Assembly (NCBI GenBank): GCA_045654685.1
Contig: JAZONV010000054.1
Location: 1-45,951 of the forward strand
Length of the DNA: 45,951 bases
Reading direction: 5' to 3'
Source of the DNA: RGIG1828 sp045654685
GTDB taxonomy: Bacteria; Bacillota; Clostridia; UMGS1810
Numbering within the stretch: position 1 is the stretch's first letter; each line of letters opens with the position of its first letter. Position numbers and translations under genes: made by a program. Of the stretch, positions 1 through 7,879 are shown in pieces. The notes under the pieces are model-generated. The model worked only from the letters and a program-made list of their open reading frames with translations, was not told where the DNA came from and ran no database searches.

Positions 1-1
1 A

Positions 2-895
2 AACGGAAAAAGATATTTTGGAAGAAACTATGATTTTTCAAAAACCACCGGAATGATTGTAAGAACTAATCCGGGCAATGGAAGATACGCTTCAATTTCA
101 AGCGTCGATTTGCAGTTTTTGGGTATAAAAGATGGTGCACCCATTGACGGTATGATGCACAAACTTATTTCTCTTGCTTCAACTTATGCACCTCTTGACG
201 GTATCAATGAAGCAGGTGTTTCATGTGGCATTTATATGTCTTATCAAGGCAAAGAAGATGAGGTTGTTGCAACAAATCAAATGACAGATAAACCTGATCT
301 TACATCAACAACAATGCTCAGAATGATTCTTGATTATGCAGGAAGTGTAGATGAGGCAGTCAGACTTGTTAAACAATATGACCTTCATGATAGTGCAAAT
401 ACTTCATTTCATTATATGGTAGCAGACAGTAGTGGAAAATCTGCAATACTCGAATGGGTTAATGCGACTGATGAAACCGATACGGACGGAACAAAGCGAG
501 AACTTAAGGTTTATTATAATACTGATGATGCCATTCTTGGAGAAAAAGAAGAAGCAAACAAGTTTCAGTATATAACAAACTTCATCGTAACTCCAAATTA
601 TTACTCAGACGAAAACGATATGAAAGGTTTTGACAGATACAATGCAATCGAAAGTAAAATCAATCCTGACGGAAGTAATATAGAAGGCATTATATCTGCT
701 GAAACTGCTATGGATGTTTTGGAATTAGTGTGCAGAAGAAAATGGGATGCAGCAAACGGTGAATCTGATAAAAATACAATTACAGTATGGTCAGCTCTTT
801 ACAACCTTACTGATAAAACTGTAACATGGGTTAGCAATGAAGAGTTTGAAAATGATAAAGCCGTGTTTACGTTTGATTTTTCATATTTAGGTTGA
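2..895 (+). CDS. Choloylglycine hydrolase / linear amide C-N hydrolase family protein (5' end outside window)
   Basis: Ntn-hydrolase-fold enzyme that would cleave a linear amide bond (bile salt hydrolase, penicillin V acylase or acyl-amino-acid type; substrate not predictable). The reading frame is open from base 2, before the first ATG at 53. It already contains the family block GRNYDF followed by a MIVRTNP strand, so the start and the N-terminal nucleophile cysteine lie upstream of the window. Further family-like blocks are GINEAGVSCGIY and the C-terminal ITVWSALYNL strand. The C-terminus looks complete. A strong hairpin terminator follows at 964-996. Family assignment is confident, exact activity is not. 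A fragment of a second member of this superfamily lies at 16180-16423. Confidence 0.8.
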   Translation, partial: NGKRYFGRNYDFSKTTGMIVRTNPGNGRYASISSVDLQFLGIKDGAPIDGMMHKLISLASTYAPLDGINEAGVSCGIYMSYQGKEDEVVATNQMTDKPDLTSTTMLRMILDYAGSVDEAVRLVKQYDLHDSANTSFHYMVADSSGKSAILEWVNATDETDTDGTKRELKVYYNTDDAILGEKEEANKFQYITNFIVTPNYYSDENDMKGFDRYNAIESKINPDGSNIEGIISAETAMDVLELVCRRKWDAANGESDKNTITVWSALYNLTDKTVTWVSNEEFENDKAVFTFDFSYLG

Positions 896-914
896 AAGTT
901 AAGTTGACACCATA

Positions 915-996
915 ATTTGTGACACCGATGGAGTCACAAATGGAAACAATACAATAAAAATATAAAGTGGCATGAACAACGGATTCATGCCACTTT
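915..996 (+). terminator. Two hairpins after the hydrolase gene, the second a Rho-independent terminator
   Basis: A 9-bp stem (915-923 with 933-941) is followed by a 13-bp perfect stem (964-976 with 984-996, 7-nt loop). The second is followed by a pyrimidine/T-rich stretch (TCTCTTATTTT). Together they should end the transcript of the upstream hydrolase. Confidence 0.75.
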
Positions 997-1034
997 CTCT
1001 TATTTTAAATGTATTCTCTGGTCAAAAAAAGTAT

Positions 1035-1063
1035 TTGTAACGTAATTTTGAATATGCTATAAT
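1035..1063 (+). promoter_or_regulatory. Vegetative promoter with extended -10 for the 45-codon gene
   Basis: TTGTAA (1035-1040), 17-bp spacer, TATAAT (1058-1063), with a TGc extension just before the -10. It points at the small gene at 1148. An AT-rich dyad (about 1079-1106) and a second hairpin (1115-1148) lie in the predicted leader. Confidence 0.7.
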
Positions 1064-1114
1064 TTCCGTCATGGTTAAATTAAAATAATAAGTATCTTAT
1101 TTTAATACTGAGAA

Positions 1115-1148
1115 TATACTATTCATTATGAAAGGAATGAATAGTATA
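1115..1148 (+). promoter_or_regulatory. 13-bp perfect hairpin presenting the ribosome-binding site in its loop
   Basis: Positions 1115-1127 are the exact reverse complement of 1136-1148. The 8-nt loop (1128-1135) contains most of the AAAGGA ribosome-binding site. The A of the ATG at 1148 is the last paired base. This geometry is typical of translational control; the function is inferred. Confidence 0.6.
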
Positions 1149-1285
1149 TGTCACAAGCAAATGATGCTTATAAAAATGCTAACACAAATGAAGATAAAAT
1201 AGAATGTGAACCACTGGAAATAGTAGGGGATGTTGATGAATTGATTTTTCCTGATGATGAACCACATTATATCAGCGAAAGATAA
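1148..1285 (+). CDS. Small acidic orphan protein, 45 aa
   Basis: I do not recognise this protein. It starts at ATG 1148 after AAAGGA with 10-nt spacing and has a good extended -10 promoter upstream. It is strongly acidic: the second half is rich in Asp and Glu (for example VGDVDELIFPDDEP) and it has a single cysteine. It has no signal peptide or membrane segment. It ends one base before the convergent phosphofructokinase gene. A dedicated promoter, ribosome-binding site and leader hairpin argue that it is real and translationally controlled. It could equally be the remnant of a longer gene. Confidence 0.5.
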   Translation: MSQANDAYKNANTNEDKIECEPLEIVGDVDELIFPDDEPHYISER

Positions 1286-1286
1286 T

Positions 1287-2501
1287 TTATCTTTTAATAT
1301 ATGCGGGTATGCCATTTTCAAAAACTATAGCTCTCTCACCCTGAATAAGCGGCAGAGCATATTTTATAAATTCAGGAGAAACATCATTTCCGTCAGAATT
1401 TATAAAATTATCAGGAACTATTTTTTCGCCGTTTGCAATTTTTGAAATATCAACTGCAGAATATTCAATTTCATAATCTGAGCCGGGTTTTCTGTTCATG
1501 GTAATCATTTTTCCGCTTTCACCATTCAATGCACTTTCAACCGCAAATTCACCACATTTGAATGCTTCATTAATATCAGTTTCCGAAACATTGTGAGAAG
1601 CGCATCGCTGAGGTAGATTGAGTTCTACGCCTCTGACTTTGATTCCGAGACGACTTTTCACAAGATATTCAAGTTTTTTGCAGACACCACCAAGTTGACT
1701 GTGACCAAACATATCTTTTTTTGATTCACTGTTGCTTTGTGCAACATAATTTCCGTTTGCATATTTGATTCCTTCTGACACGGCAACCACAACGGTATCC
1801 TGAAGAAGAAGTTTTTGCCTAATGTCAAAAAGGAATTTTTCATCATCAAATGTTCTTTCGGGTAGATAGATTAAATCAGGAGCGGTATTGACATTATTTC
1901 TTGCTAAAGCGGATGATGCTGCCAACCAACCTGCGTTTCTGCCCATTATTTCAACAATAAGTACATTTTTTATGTCATAGCATCCGGCATCAAGTGCCAT
2001 TTCAGAAATGGTTGTTGCAATGTATTTTGCGCTGCTTCCATAACCCGGGCAATGATCTGTTCCGATTAGATCATTGTCTATTGTTTTGGGTATACCTATC
2101 GCTTTGATGCCATTTGAATGACATATTTTTGATAATCTCATGACGGTATCCATAGAATCATTTCCGCCTATATAGAAAAAATAGCCAATATCATTTTTTT
2201 GGAGAATAGAAACTATTTTTTCAATTTCGTCATCATTATCCTTTGAAAGACGATATCTGCATGAACCAAGATATGAAGAGGGAGTTTGCATGAGAAGATT
2301 TACATTTTTCTCTTCAGAAAAAATTTCGTTGAGGTTTAGGAATTCTTCTCTTAAAACACCTTTTATTCCGTTAACTGCTCCGTATATGGTGGAGCAATTC
2401 TCATTGGAAAGATATTTTGTGATTGCTCCTGCCAAAGATGAATTAATAACGGCAGTTGGACCGCCTGACTGTCCTATGAGAGCGTTTTTTAATTTTGTCA
2501 T
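1287..2501 (-). CDS. pfp: Diphosphate-dependent (PPi-type) 6-phosphofructokinase
   Basis: Phosphorylates fructose 6-phosphate to the 1,6-bisphosphate in glycolysis, probably with pyrophosphate and then reversibly. The donor type is read from the active site. GGNDS (residues 112-116) has Asp where ATP enzymes have Gly in GGDGS. PKTIDND (138-144) has Lys where ATP enzymes have PGTIDND. The MGRNAGW substrate loop (186-192) is present. The length of 404 aa fits bacterial PPi-PFKs. The start was set at ATG 2501, preceded by GGAGGATACAT. A longer frame to 2558 exists but overlaps the upstream gene. It lies 11 bp after the CpXC gene, so the two are probably co-transcribed from 3216. Confidence 0.9.
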   Translation of the reverse strand: MTKLKNALIGQSGGPTAVINSSLAGAITKYLSNENCSTIYGAVNGIKGVLREEFLNLNEIFSEEKNVNLLMQTPSSYLGSCRYRLSKDNDDEIEKIVSILQKNDIGYFFYIGGNDSMDTVMRLSKICHSNGIKAIGIPKTIDNDLIGTDHCPGYGSSAKYIATTISEMALDAGCYDIKNVLIVEIMGRNAGWLAASSALARNNVNTAPDLIYLPERTFDDEKFLFDIRQKLLLQDTVVVAVSEGIKYANGNYVAQSNSESKKDMFGHSQLGGVCKKLEYLVKSRLGIKVRGVELNLPQRCASHNVSETDINEAFKCGEFAVESALNGESGKMITMNRKPGSDYEIEYSAVDISKIANGEKIVPDNFINSDGNDVSPEFIKYALPLIQGERAIVFENGIPAYIKR

Positions 2502-2512
2502 ATGTATCCTCC

Positions 2513-3142
2513 TTATTTTATATAATTTCTTATTGTTAGTCTGTTGATTGTTGACCAATTGTTGCTTTCATCACAAAAATCAACATCTTGTATAAGATTG
2601 ATCATATCAACTTTTGAAACATTGTATGTGCTTATAATGTTATTGTTAAAATCTATTTTATTAAAATATAAAACGGATTCATCCATGTGTGAGTATATCA
2701 TGTTAATCTCATCAAATGGTAGGGTATCATGTTCAGAAAACAGGCATAATTTTAAGTATTCAACATGTTTGTCATTTAAACCATCACGAAATATTCTGAA
2801 TTTTTCTACTGCTTCTGCTAAATACATACATTTCCTGAAAGTTTTATATTCATAAATCAGCCAAGTGGGAATACTCTTTGCACTATATCCCTTTTCAGGA
2901 TTGGACGATGATGCTGTGTATACTGCAAATCCAAGACTTTTGCTGTAAACAAGTGTCGGAATTTCAAAGGTAAAACTATTATGACACTTTGGACAAGTAA
3001 CGGAGTTGATTTCAAAAGCGTTAAATTGTGTAACTAAATCATCATTTTCATCTATGTTTATAACACAGAGCATAGTTTTGTTTGCCGGAAATATTTTTCG
3101 GCAACTTTGACATATGCAATTTTGTGCAGCGACATGTTCCAT
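2513..3142 (-). CDS. CpXC domain (zinc-finger-like) protein, 209 aa
   Basis: This protein has the CpXC domain: CQSC at residues 12-15 and a second pair CPKC around 51-54, likely binding one zinc. The rest is a mixed alpha/beta region of unknown role with no membrane segment. CpXC proteins have no established biochemical function. It is the first gene of a two-gene unit with pfp. The promoter on this strand is well formed (3188-3216), but the ribosome-binding site before ATG 3142 is weak (AAAGAGA). Pairing with glycolytic pfp may be only co-transcription. Confidence 0.7.
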   Translation of the reverse strand: MEHVAAQNCICQSCRKIFPANKTMLCVINIDENDDLVTQFNAFEINSVTCPKCHNSFTFEIPTLVYSKSLGFAVYTASSSNPEKGYSAKSIPTWLIYEYKTFRKCMYLAEAVEKFRIFRDGLNDKHVEYLKLCLFSEHDTLPFDEINMIYSHMDESVLYFNKIDFNNNIISTYNVSKVDMINLIQDVDFCDESNNWSTINRLTIRNYIK

Positions 3143-3187
3143 ATTCGTGTTCTCTTTTTATAAATTTTTGTTTGTCATTTTATTATA

Positions 3188-3216
3188 AGTATAGCATAAA
3201 TAAATAACATATTCAA
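3188..3216 (-). promoter_or_regulatory. Promoter of the CpXC-pfp unit
   Basis: Read on the minus strand: TTGAAT, 17-bp spacer, TATACT, with a TGc extended -10. It diverges from the glyA promoter at 3278-3306. Confidence 0.7.
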
Positions 3217-3277
3217 TATCATATTGCCAAAAATATTTATCGTACAAGTTATTAATATTAATATTATAAATTTGCTA

Positions 3278-3306
3278 TTGAAATATTTTTAAAAAAGATG
3301 TATAAT
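3278..3306 (+). promoter_or_regulatory. Promoter of the glyA operon
   Basis: TTGAAA (3278-3283), 17-bp spacer, TATAAT (3301-3306). The leader is about 28 nt and holds only AAGGAGG, so no glycine riboswitch or other leader RNA precedes glyA. Confidence 0.75.
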
Positions 3307-3340
3307 AAAACCATATATATTGTTAAGGAGGCACATTAGG

Positions 3341-4579
3341 ATGTACACAACAGAAGAAATAAAAAAAGTTGACCCACAGGTTGCAGAAGCAATCGAAATG
3401 GAGGTTGACAGACAAAGAAATAAAATTGAACTTATTGCAAGTGAAAACTTTGTAAGCAATGCAGTAATTGAAGCGATGGGAACACCATTAACAAATAAAT
3501 ATGCTGAAGGATATCCGGGAAAAAGATATTATGGCGGATGCGAGTGCGTGGATATAGTTGAAACTCTTGCGATTGAACGTGCAAAAGAACTTTTTGGATG
3601 TGATCATGCAAACGTTCAGCCTCACTCGGGAGCACAGGCAAACCTTGCGGTTTTCTTTGCTGTTCTCAATCCCGGTGATACTGTACTTGGAATGAATCTT
3701 TCTCACGGTGGACATCTTTCACATGGTAGCCCTGTTAATATTTCCGGTAAATATTTTAACATTATTCCATATGGTGTTAGCGAAAAAGACTCTCTTATAG
3801 ATTATGATGAACTCGAAAAGCTCGCTGTTGAAAATCAGCCTAAACTTATTGTTGCAGGTGCCAGCGCATATCCAAGAGTGATTGATTTTGAAAGACTTTC
3901 AGAAATAGCTAAAAAAGTCAATGCATATCTCATGGTTGACATAGCTCACATTGCAGGTCTTGTTGCTGCAGGGCTTCACCCAAATCCTGTTCCATATGCA
4001 GATTTCGTTACAACAACAACACATAAGACGCTCAGAGGCCCCAGAGGCGGAATGATAATGTGCAAAGAAGAGCACGCAAAACTTATAAACAAAGCTGTTT
4101 TCCCCGGTATTCAGGGTGGACCTTTGATGCATATAATTGCTGCAAAAGCTGTTTGTCTTAAAGAAGCTCTTGGCGATGATTTCAAAGCGTACCAGACTCA
4201 GGTTGTAAAAAATGCAAAAGCTTTGGCTGAAGCGCTTATTGAAGAGGGATTTGATCTTGTATCCGGAGGTACAGATAACCATCTTATGCTCATTGACCTC
4301 AGAAATAAAAATATTACAGGTAAAGAAGCAGAACATATGCTTGACGAGGTTGGCATTACTGCAAATAAAAATACAATTCCTTTCGAAACAACAAGTCCAT
4401 TCATCACAAGTGGTGTAAGAATAGGTACTCCTGCAGTTACAAGCAGAGGTATGAAGGAAGAAGATATGAAAGTAATTGCTCACCTTATTGCTTTAACTCT
4501 TAACTCGTTCGATGAAAAACAGGATGAAATAAGAGCAGGTGTTAAGGCTCTTACTGAAAAATATCCTTTGTATAAATAA
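3341..4579 (+). CDS. glyA: Serine hydroxymethyltransferase
   Basis: Cytosolic PLP enzyme that converts serine and tetrahydrofolate to glycine and 5,10-methylene-THF. The 412-aa length is typical. Seen directly: LIASENF near residue 31, the YYGGCE segment (63-68) and the PLP-lysine motif TTTTHKTLRGPRGG with Lys 229. The start is ATG 3341, nine bases after AAGGAGG; an upstream ATG in frame overlaps that ribosome-binding site and is rejected. It leads an operon with rarA and a zinc-ribbon gene. A 5-formyl-THF cyclo-ligase gene elsewhere in the window (37921) belongs to the same folate pool. Confidence 0.97.
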   Translation: MYTTEEIKKVDPQVAEAIEMEVDRQRNKIELIASENFVSNAVIEAMGTPLTNKYAEGYPGKRYYGGCECVDIVETLAIERAKELFGCDHANVQPHSGAQANLAVFFAVLNPGDTVLGMNLSHGGHLSHGSPVNISGKYFNIIPYGVSEKDSLIDYDELEKLAVENQPKLIVAGASAYPRVIDFERLSEIAKKVNAYLMVDIAHIAGLVAAGLHPNPVPYADFVTTTTHKTLRGPRGGMIMCKEEHAKLINKAVFPGIQGGPLMHIIAAKAVCLKEALGDDFKAYQTQVVKNAKALAEALIEEGFDLVSGGTDNHLMLIDLRNKNITGKEAEHMLDEVGITANKNTIPFETTSPFITSGVRIGTPAVTSRGMKEEDMKVIAHLIALTLNSFDEKQDEIRAGVKALTEKYPLYK

Positions 4580-4597
4580 TTTTACGGAGTGATAAAT

Positions 4598-5863
4598 ATG
4601 GTAAGACCGCTGGCTGATGTAATGAGACCATCGTCTATTGATGATGTTGTCGGACAGCATCATATAATAGGCGAGAATAAAATACTGACAAACATTATAC
4701 AGACCGGTGATATTCCAAACATGATTTTTTTCGGTCCGTCAGGCACAGGAAAAACTACCGTTGCAAATATTTGTGCATCAGTATCTGACAAAAAGCTTTT
4801 TAAACTGAATGCTACCAATGCATCTACAAAGGACATAAAAGACATTGCATCAGATCTTGACACGATAGAAAATTCAAATGGTGTGCTGTTATATTTGGAT
4901 GAAATCCAGAATTTTAATAAAAAACAACAGCAGTCGCTTTTGGAATATATTGAAAACGGAAAAATAACTTTGATTGCGAGTACAACCGAAAATCCTTATT
5001 TCTATATATATAATGCTATACTTTCGAGATGTACCGTGATTGAATTTAAGCCAATTGAAACTGATGATATTGAGTTGGCAGTATCAAAGGCTTGTGAAAG
5101 ACTTGGAGAAGTGTATCATCAAAAAAAGATTTCTGTTTCCGATGAAGCAATAAAACATTTAGCATATGCATCATACGGGGATGTCAGAAAAGCTTTGACA
5201 TCTTTGGATATGTGCATAAAGGTTAAACTTGCCACTCTTGAAGATGAAGTTTTGATAGGGCAGGACGATGCAATATCGGTTACACAAAAATCTTCGTTTA
5301 GTTTTGATAAAGATGCAGATAATCATTATGATACTTTGAGCGCTTTTCAAAAATCCATAAGAGGATCTGATCCTGATGCTGCAGTTCATTATCTTGCAAG
5401 ACTTGTTGAAGGCGGGGATTTAATCTCTATATGCAGAAGATTGCTTGTTATTGCATCAGAAGATGTAGGACTTGCATATCCAAGTGCAATTTCTGTAACA
5501 AAATCTTGTGTGGATTCCGCCCTTCAATTAGGATTTCCTGAAGCAAGAATACCTCTTGCCGAAGCTGTTATTTTCCTTTCTTGTCTTCCGAAATCCAATA
5601 CTGCTATTTGTGCAATAGATGATGCACTTTCGGATATCAGAGCCGGAAAAGCAGGGAATATACCGGATCATCTGAAAGATGGACACTACTCCGGTGCTCA
5701 AAAACTTGGCAGGGCAATAGGATATAAATATCCTCATGATTATCCTAATTCCTATGTTCCTCAACAATATTTACCTGATAACCTTAAATCGGTAAAATAT
5801 TATAAACCGGGTGTGAATTCAACAGAAGATAAATTCAAAAGTTATTTAGAAAAGTTAAAATAA
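4598..5863 (+). CDS. rarA: Replication-associated recombination AAA ATPase RarA/MgsA
   Basis: Clamp-loader-like AAA+ ATPase that acts at stalled or gapped replication forks. The N-terminal ATPase has Walker A GPSGTGKTT (residues 46-54), Walker B LLYLDEIQ (97-104) and the sensor region STTENPYF. The C-terminal tetramerisation part includes the family blocks GSDPDAAVHYLARL and DGHYSGAQKLG. At 421 aa it is full length. ATG 4598 was chosen because ACGGAG sits 8 bases upstream; the in-frame GTG at 4589 overlaps that site. It follows glyA by 18 bp. Confidence 0.93.
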   Translation: MVRPLADVMRPSSIDDVVGQHHIIGENKILTNIIQTGDIPNMIFFGPSGTGKTTVANICASVSDKKLFKLNATNASTKDIKDIASDLDTIENSNGVLLYLDEIQNFNKKQQQSLLEYIENGKITLIASTTENPYFYIYNAILSRCTVIEFKPIETDDIELAVSKACERLGEVYHQKKISVSDEAIKHLAYASYGDVRKALTSLDMCIKVKLATLEDEVLIGQDDAISVTQKSSFSFDKDADNHYDTLSAFQKSIRGSDPDAAVHYLARLVEGGDLISICRRLLVIASEDVGLAYPSAISVTKSCVDSALQLGFPEARIPLAEAVIFLSCLPKSNTAICAIDDALSDIRAGKAGNIPDHLKDGHYSGAQKLGRAIGYKYPHDYPNSYVPQQYLPDNLKSVKYYKPGVNSTEDKFKSYLEKLK

Positions 5864-5876
5864 AGGTGGTTATATT

Positions 5877-6239
5877 ATGAATATTGATTTTGATAAAATC
5901 AAAAACAGCATAGCTAAGACTGCATTAAAGGCAAAAACAACATCTGAAAATATGATTGAAATTGCCAAATCAAAATATAAACTTGCCGAGATAAAATCCA
6001 ATATTAATGATAAATATATGGAAATTGGAAAGTTGGTATATGAAAGCGATGACGAAGATGTAACTTCTAAAATCGAAATGGTTTGTGCTCAAATATCAGA
6101 ACTCAAGTCAAAAGAAGAAGATCTTGAAACTATAGTTAATGATATTATGAATAAGAAACCATGTCCCGAATGTGGAGAAAAGGTTGATAAAAACTATACA
6201 TATTGTCCTAAATGTGGAGTGAACTTCACAGAGGAATGA
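5877..6239 (+). CDS. Coiled-coil protein with C-terminal zinc ribbon, 120 aa
   Basis: Residues 1-90 are helical and rich in Lys, Glu and Ile, with predicted coiled-coil character. The C-terminus holds CPECG then CPKCG, 15 residues apart, a double-CxxC zinc ribbon. There is no membrane segment. Similar small proteins are common in Clostridia without a known function. AAGGTGG precedes the ATG, it is 13 bp after rarA, and it is the last gene before a terminator. Confidence 0.75.
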   Translation: MNIDFDKIKNSIAKTALKAKTTSENMIEIAKSKYKLAEIKSNINDKYMEIGKLVYESDDEDVTSKIEMVCAQISELKSKEEDLETIVNDIMNKKPCPECGEKVDKNYTYCPKCGVNFTEE

Positions 6240-6249
6240 AATTAAAAAC

Positions 6250-6290
6250 AAGGTATAAAAATTCAAATGAGTTTTTATACCTTATTTTTA
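6250..6290 (+). terminator. Terminator of the glyA-rarA operon
   Basis: 12-bp perfect stem (6250-6261 with 6272-6283), 10-nt loop, then ATTTTTA. Confidence 0.8.
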
Positions 6291-6371
6291 TATATATAAC
6301 ATTATCAATGACATAATCTATTGTTAATTTGCAAACACTATACATATTATAAATATAGTTGGGGTGCAAAT

Positions 6372-7832
6372 ATGACTATTAAAAATCCGGTTCGATATTT
6401 ATCAATTGGTATATGCTTAATTTTTGTTTTATTTATAATAACCTACACATTAAACTCGTCATTTTATCCAAGATATAATTCAGTAAATAACACCAAAGAT
6501 AGGATGGCGGAAAACAAAATTCAAGTCAGTTTAAAAGGGGGAACAGATATTAATTTTAAAGAAGATATAGCTTATAGTGATAATTGGTTTGAAACAGACA
6601 GCTTTTTATATAATCATAATCTTGCAAAATCTTCATTATATGTCGCTATTTCATCTTTTTCATCAGGTGATACATCAGAAAACTGGGGTGAAGATATAGA
6701 AAATGTAAGAGAAGAAAATTTAGAAAAGGTTTTTAAAGACTTGGCTTTTACAAATATAGAATTTTCCGGATATTCTTCAAGCCTAAACAATACCGAGTCA
6801 AAGTCTGCATTTGGAGTTGCTTTGAGAAAACATTATGTGAATAACAAGCCTGTTAACGTCATATGTATTGCTGTTAGGAGTGGGGGATATGGATGTGAGT
6901 GGAGTGATAATTTCAATGTGGGTGATGACACTACGATATATCACAAAGGTTTTTACGAGTCTGCAACAAAAATAAAAAAATATGTTGATGACTATATTGT
7001 CCGTAACTGCAAAAACGAAAATGTAAAATTTTGGATTTGCGGATACAGCAGGGGTGGTGCTGTTGCAAACATTCTTGCGTCGATCATTTCTGATGCAAAG
7101 AATGTTTATGCATATACTTTTGCTACACCAAACACATTGTGCGTTGATGAATTCAACGATAACGAAAATCATTTAAATATATTTAATATAATAAATCCAT
7201 ACGATCCGGTTATAACTCTTCCGCCAAAAGAGTGGGGGTTTGGAAAAATTGGGTATACGCTTATGTTTCCAAAAAAAGAAGATGCTGATGTGGATTTGTT
7301 AAATAAGGTATCTGAATGTTATTATAGTCTCACCAAAGAGAATAGTGATATATTTTCTTATACATCCGTGTCTAAACTTATGAATATCATTACGTCATTT
7401 GTTAAAAGCCGCAATCAGTACAATGAAAAATTCCAAGATGTTTTTCAGCATCTTGCAACAGCTACAATGACAAAGGTTAAAGTTGGTGATAAGTGGATTA
7501 AGATGGATTTTGAACGATATTTAAAGGAAAATTTTGGCGACAAAACCAAAATAGCAATAAGTGATTTTGAAAACTGTGAACAATATAAATCAATGGAATC
7601 TGTAGGTATGAAAATTCCGGAATCTATAAAACAGCTTGATATAGTCCTTAGACTCTATGGATGTGATTGCCCGGAAAAACTTTTGTTTGAAAGCATGCCT
7701 CTTGATTCTTTGAGTAGTATAAGTTCCCTGCGTGATAGTAAGTCGTTTGCAGATTTTGCAATAGGACACTATCCGGAAGTATATGTTTCCTGGATGAAAA
7801 CAATTAATGAAAAAGATTTTCTAATAATTTAA
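6372..7832 (+). CDS. Membrane-anchored class 3-type lipase, alpha/beta hydrolase
   Basis: Predicted esterase or lipase tethered to the outer face of the membrane. An N-terminal hydrophobic helix (about residues 8-27, LSIGICLIFVLFII core) acts as signal anchor. The nucleophile elbow GYSRG (224-228) gives Ser 226, NPYDPV gives Asp about 278, and GHYPEVY near the C-terminus gives His about 466, a complete triad. At 486 aa it is longer than simple class 3 lipases, with a roughly 130-residue insert before the histidine. The start is ATG 6372 after GGGGTG; an upstream frame to 6321 lacks a ribosome-binding site. It lies 47 bp before dacF and is probably co-transcribed with it. The substrate is unknown. 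Confidence 0.8.
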   Translation: MTIKNPVRYLSIGICLIFVLFIITYTLNSSFYPRYNSVNNTKDRMAENKIQVSLKGGTDINFKEDIAYSDNWFETDSFLYNHNLAKSSLYVAISSFSSGDTSENWGEDIENVREENLEKVFKDLAFTNIEFSGYSSSLNNTESKSAFGVALRKHYVNNKPVNVICIAVRSGGYGCEWSDNFNVGDDTTIYHKGFYESATKIKKYVDDYIVRNCKNENVKFWICGYSRGGAVANILASIISDAKNVYAYTFATPNTLCVDEFNDNENHLNIFNIINPYDPVITLPPKEWGFGKIGYTLMFPKKEDADVDLLNKVSECYYSLTKENSDIFSYTSVSKLMNIITSFVKSRNQYNEKFQDVFQHLATATMTKVKVGDKWIKMDFERYLKENFGDKTKIAISDFENCEQYKSMESVGMKIPESIKQLDIVLRLYGCDCPEKLLFESMPLDSLSSISSLRDSKSFADFAIGHYPEVYVSWMKTINEKDFLII

Positions 7833-7879
7833 TCATATATATTTTGTCCCCGTTCATAAATATTGTATGGGTGATTAAT

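Noticed and set aside
1128..1202. 24-codon frame from ATG 1128
   Set aside because: The ATG lies in the hairpin loop without a ribosome-binding site upstream; the frame at 1148 has the better site and longer product.
3307..3340. Possible glycine riboswitch before glyA
   Set aside because: The leader is about 30 nt and holds only the ribosome-binding site, too short for any riboswitch.
3899..4483. 194-codon open frame opposite glyA
   Set aside because: Antisense shadow of a well-supported gene, cysteine- and serine-rich translation without any domain or ribosome-binding site.
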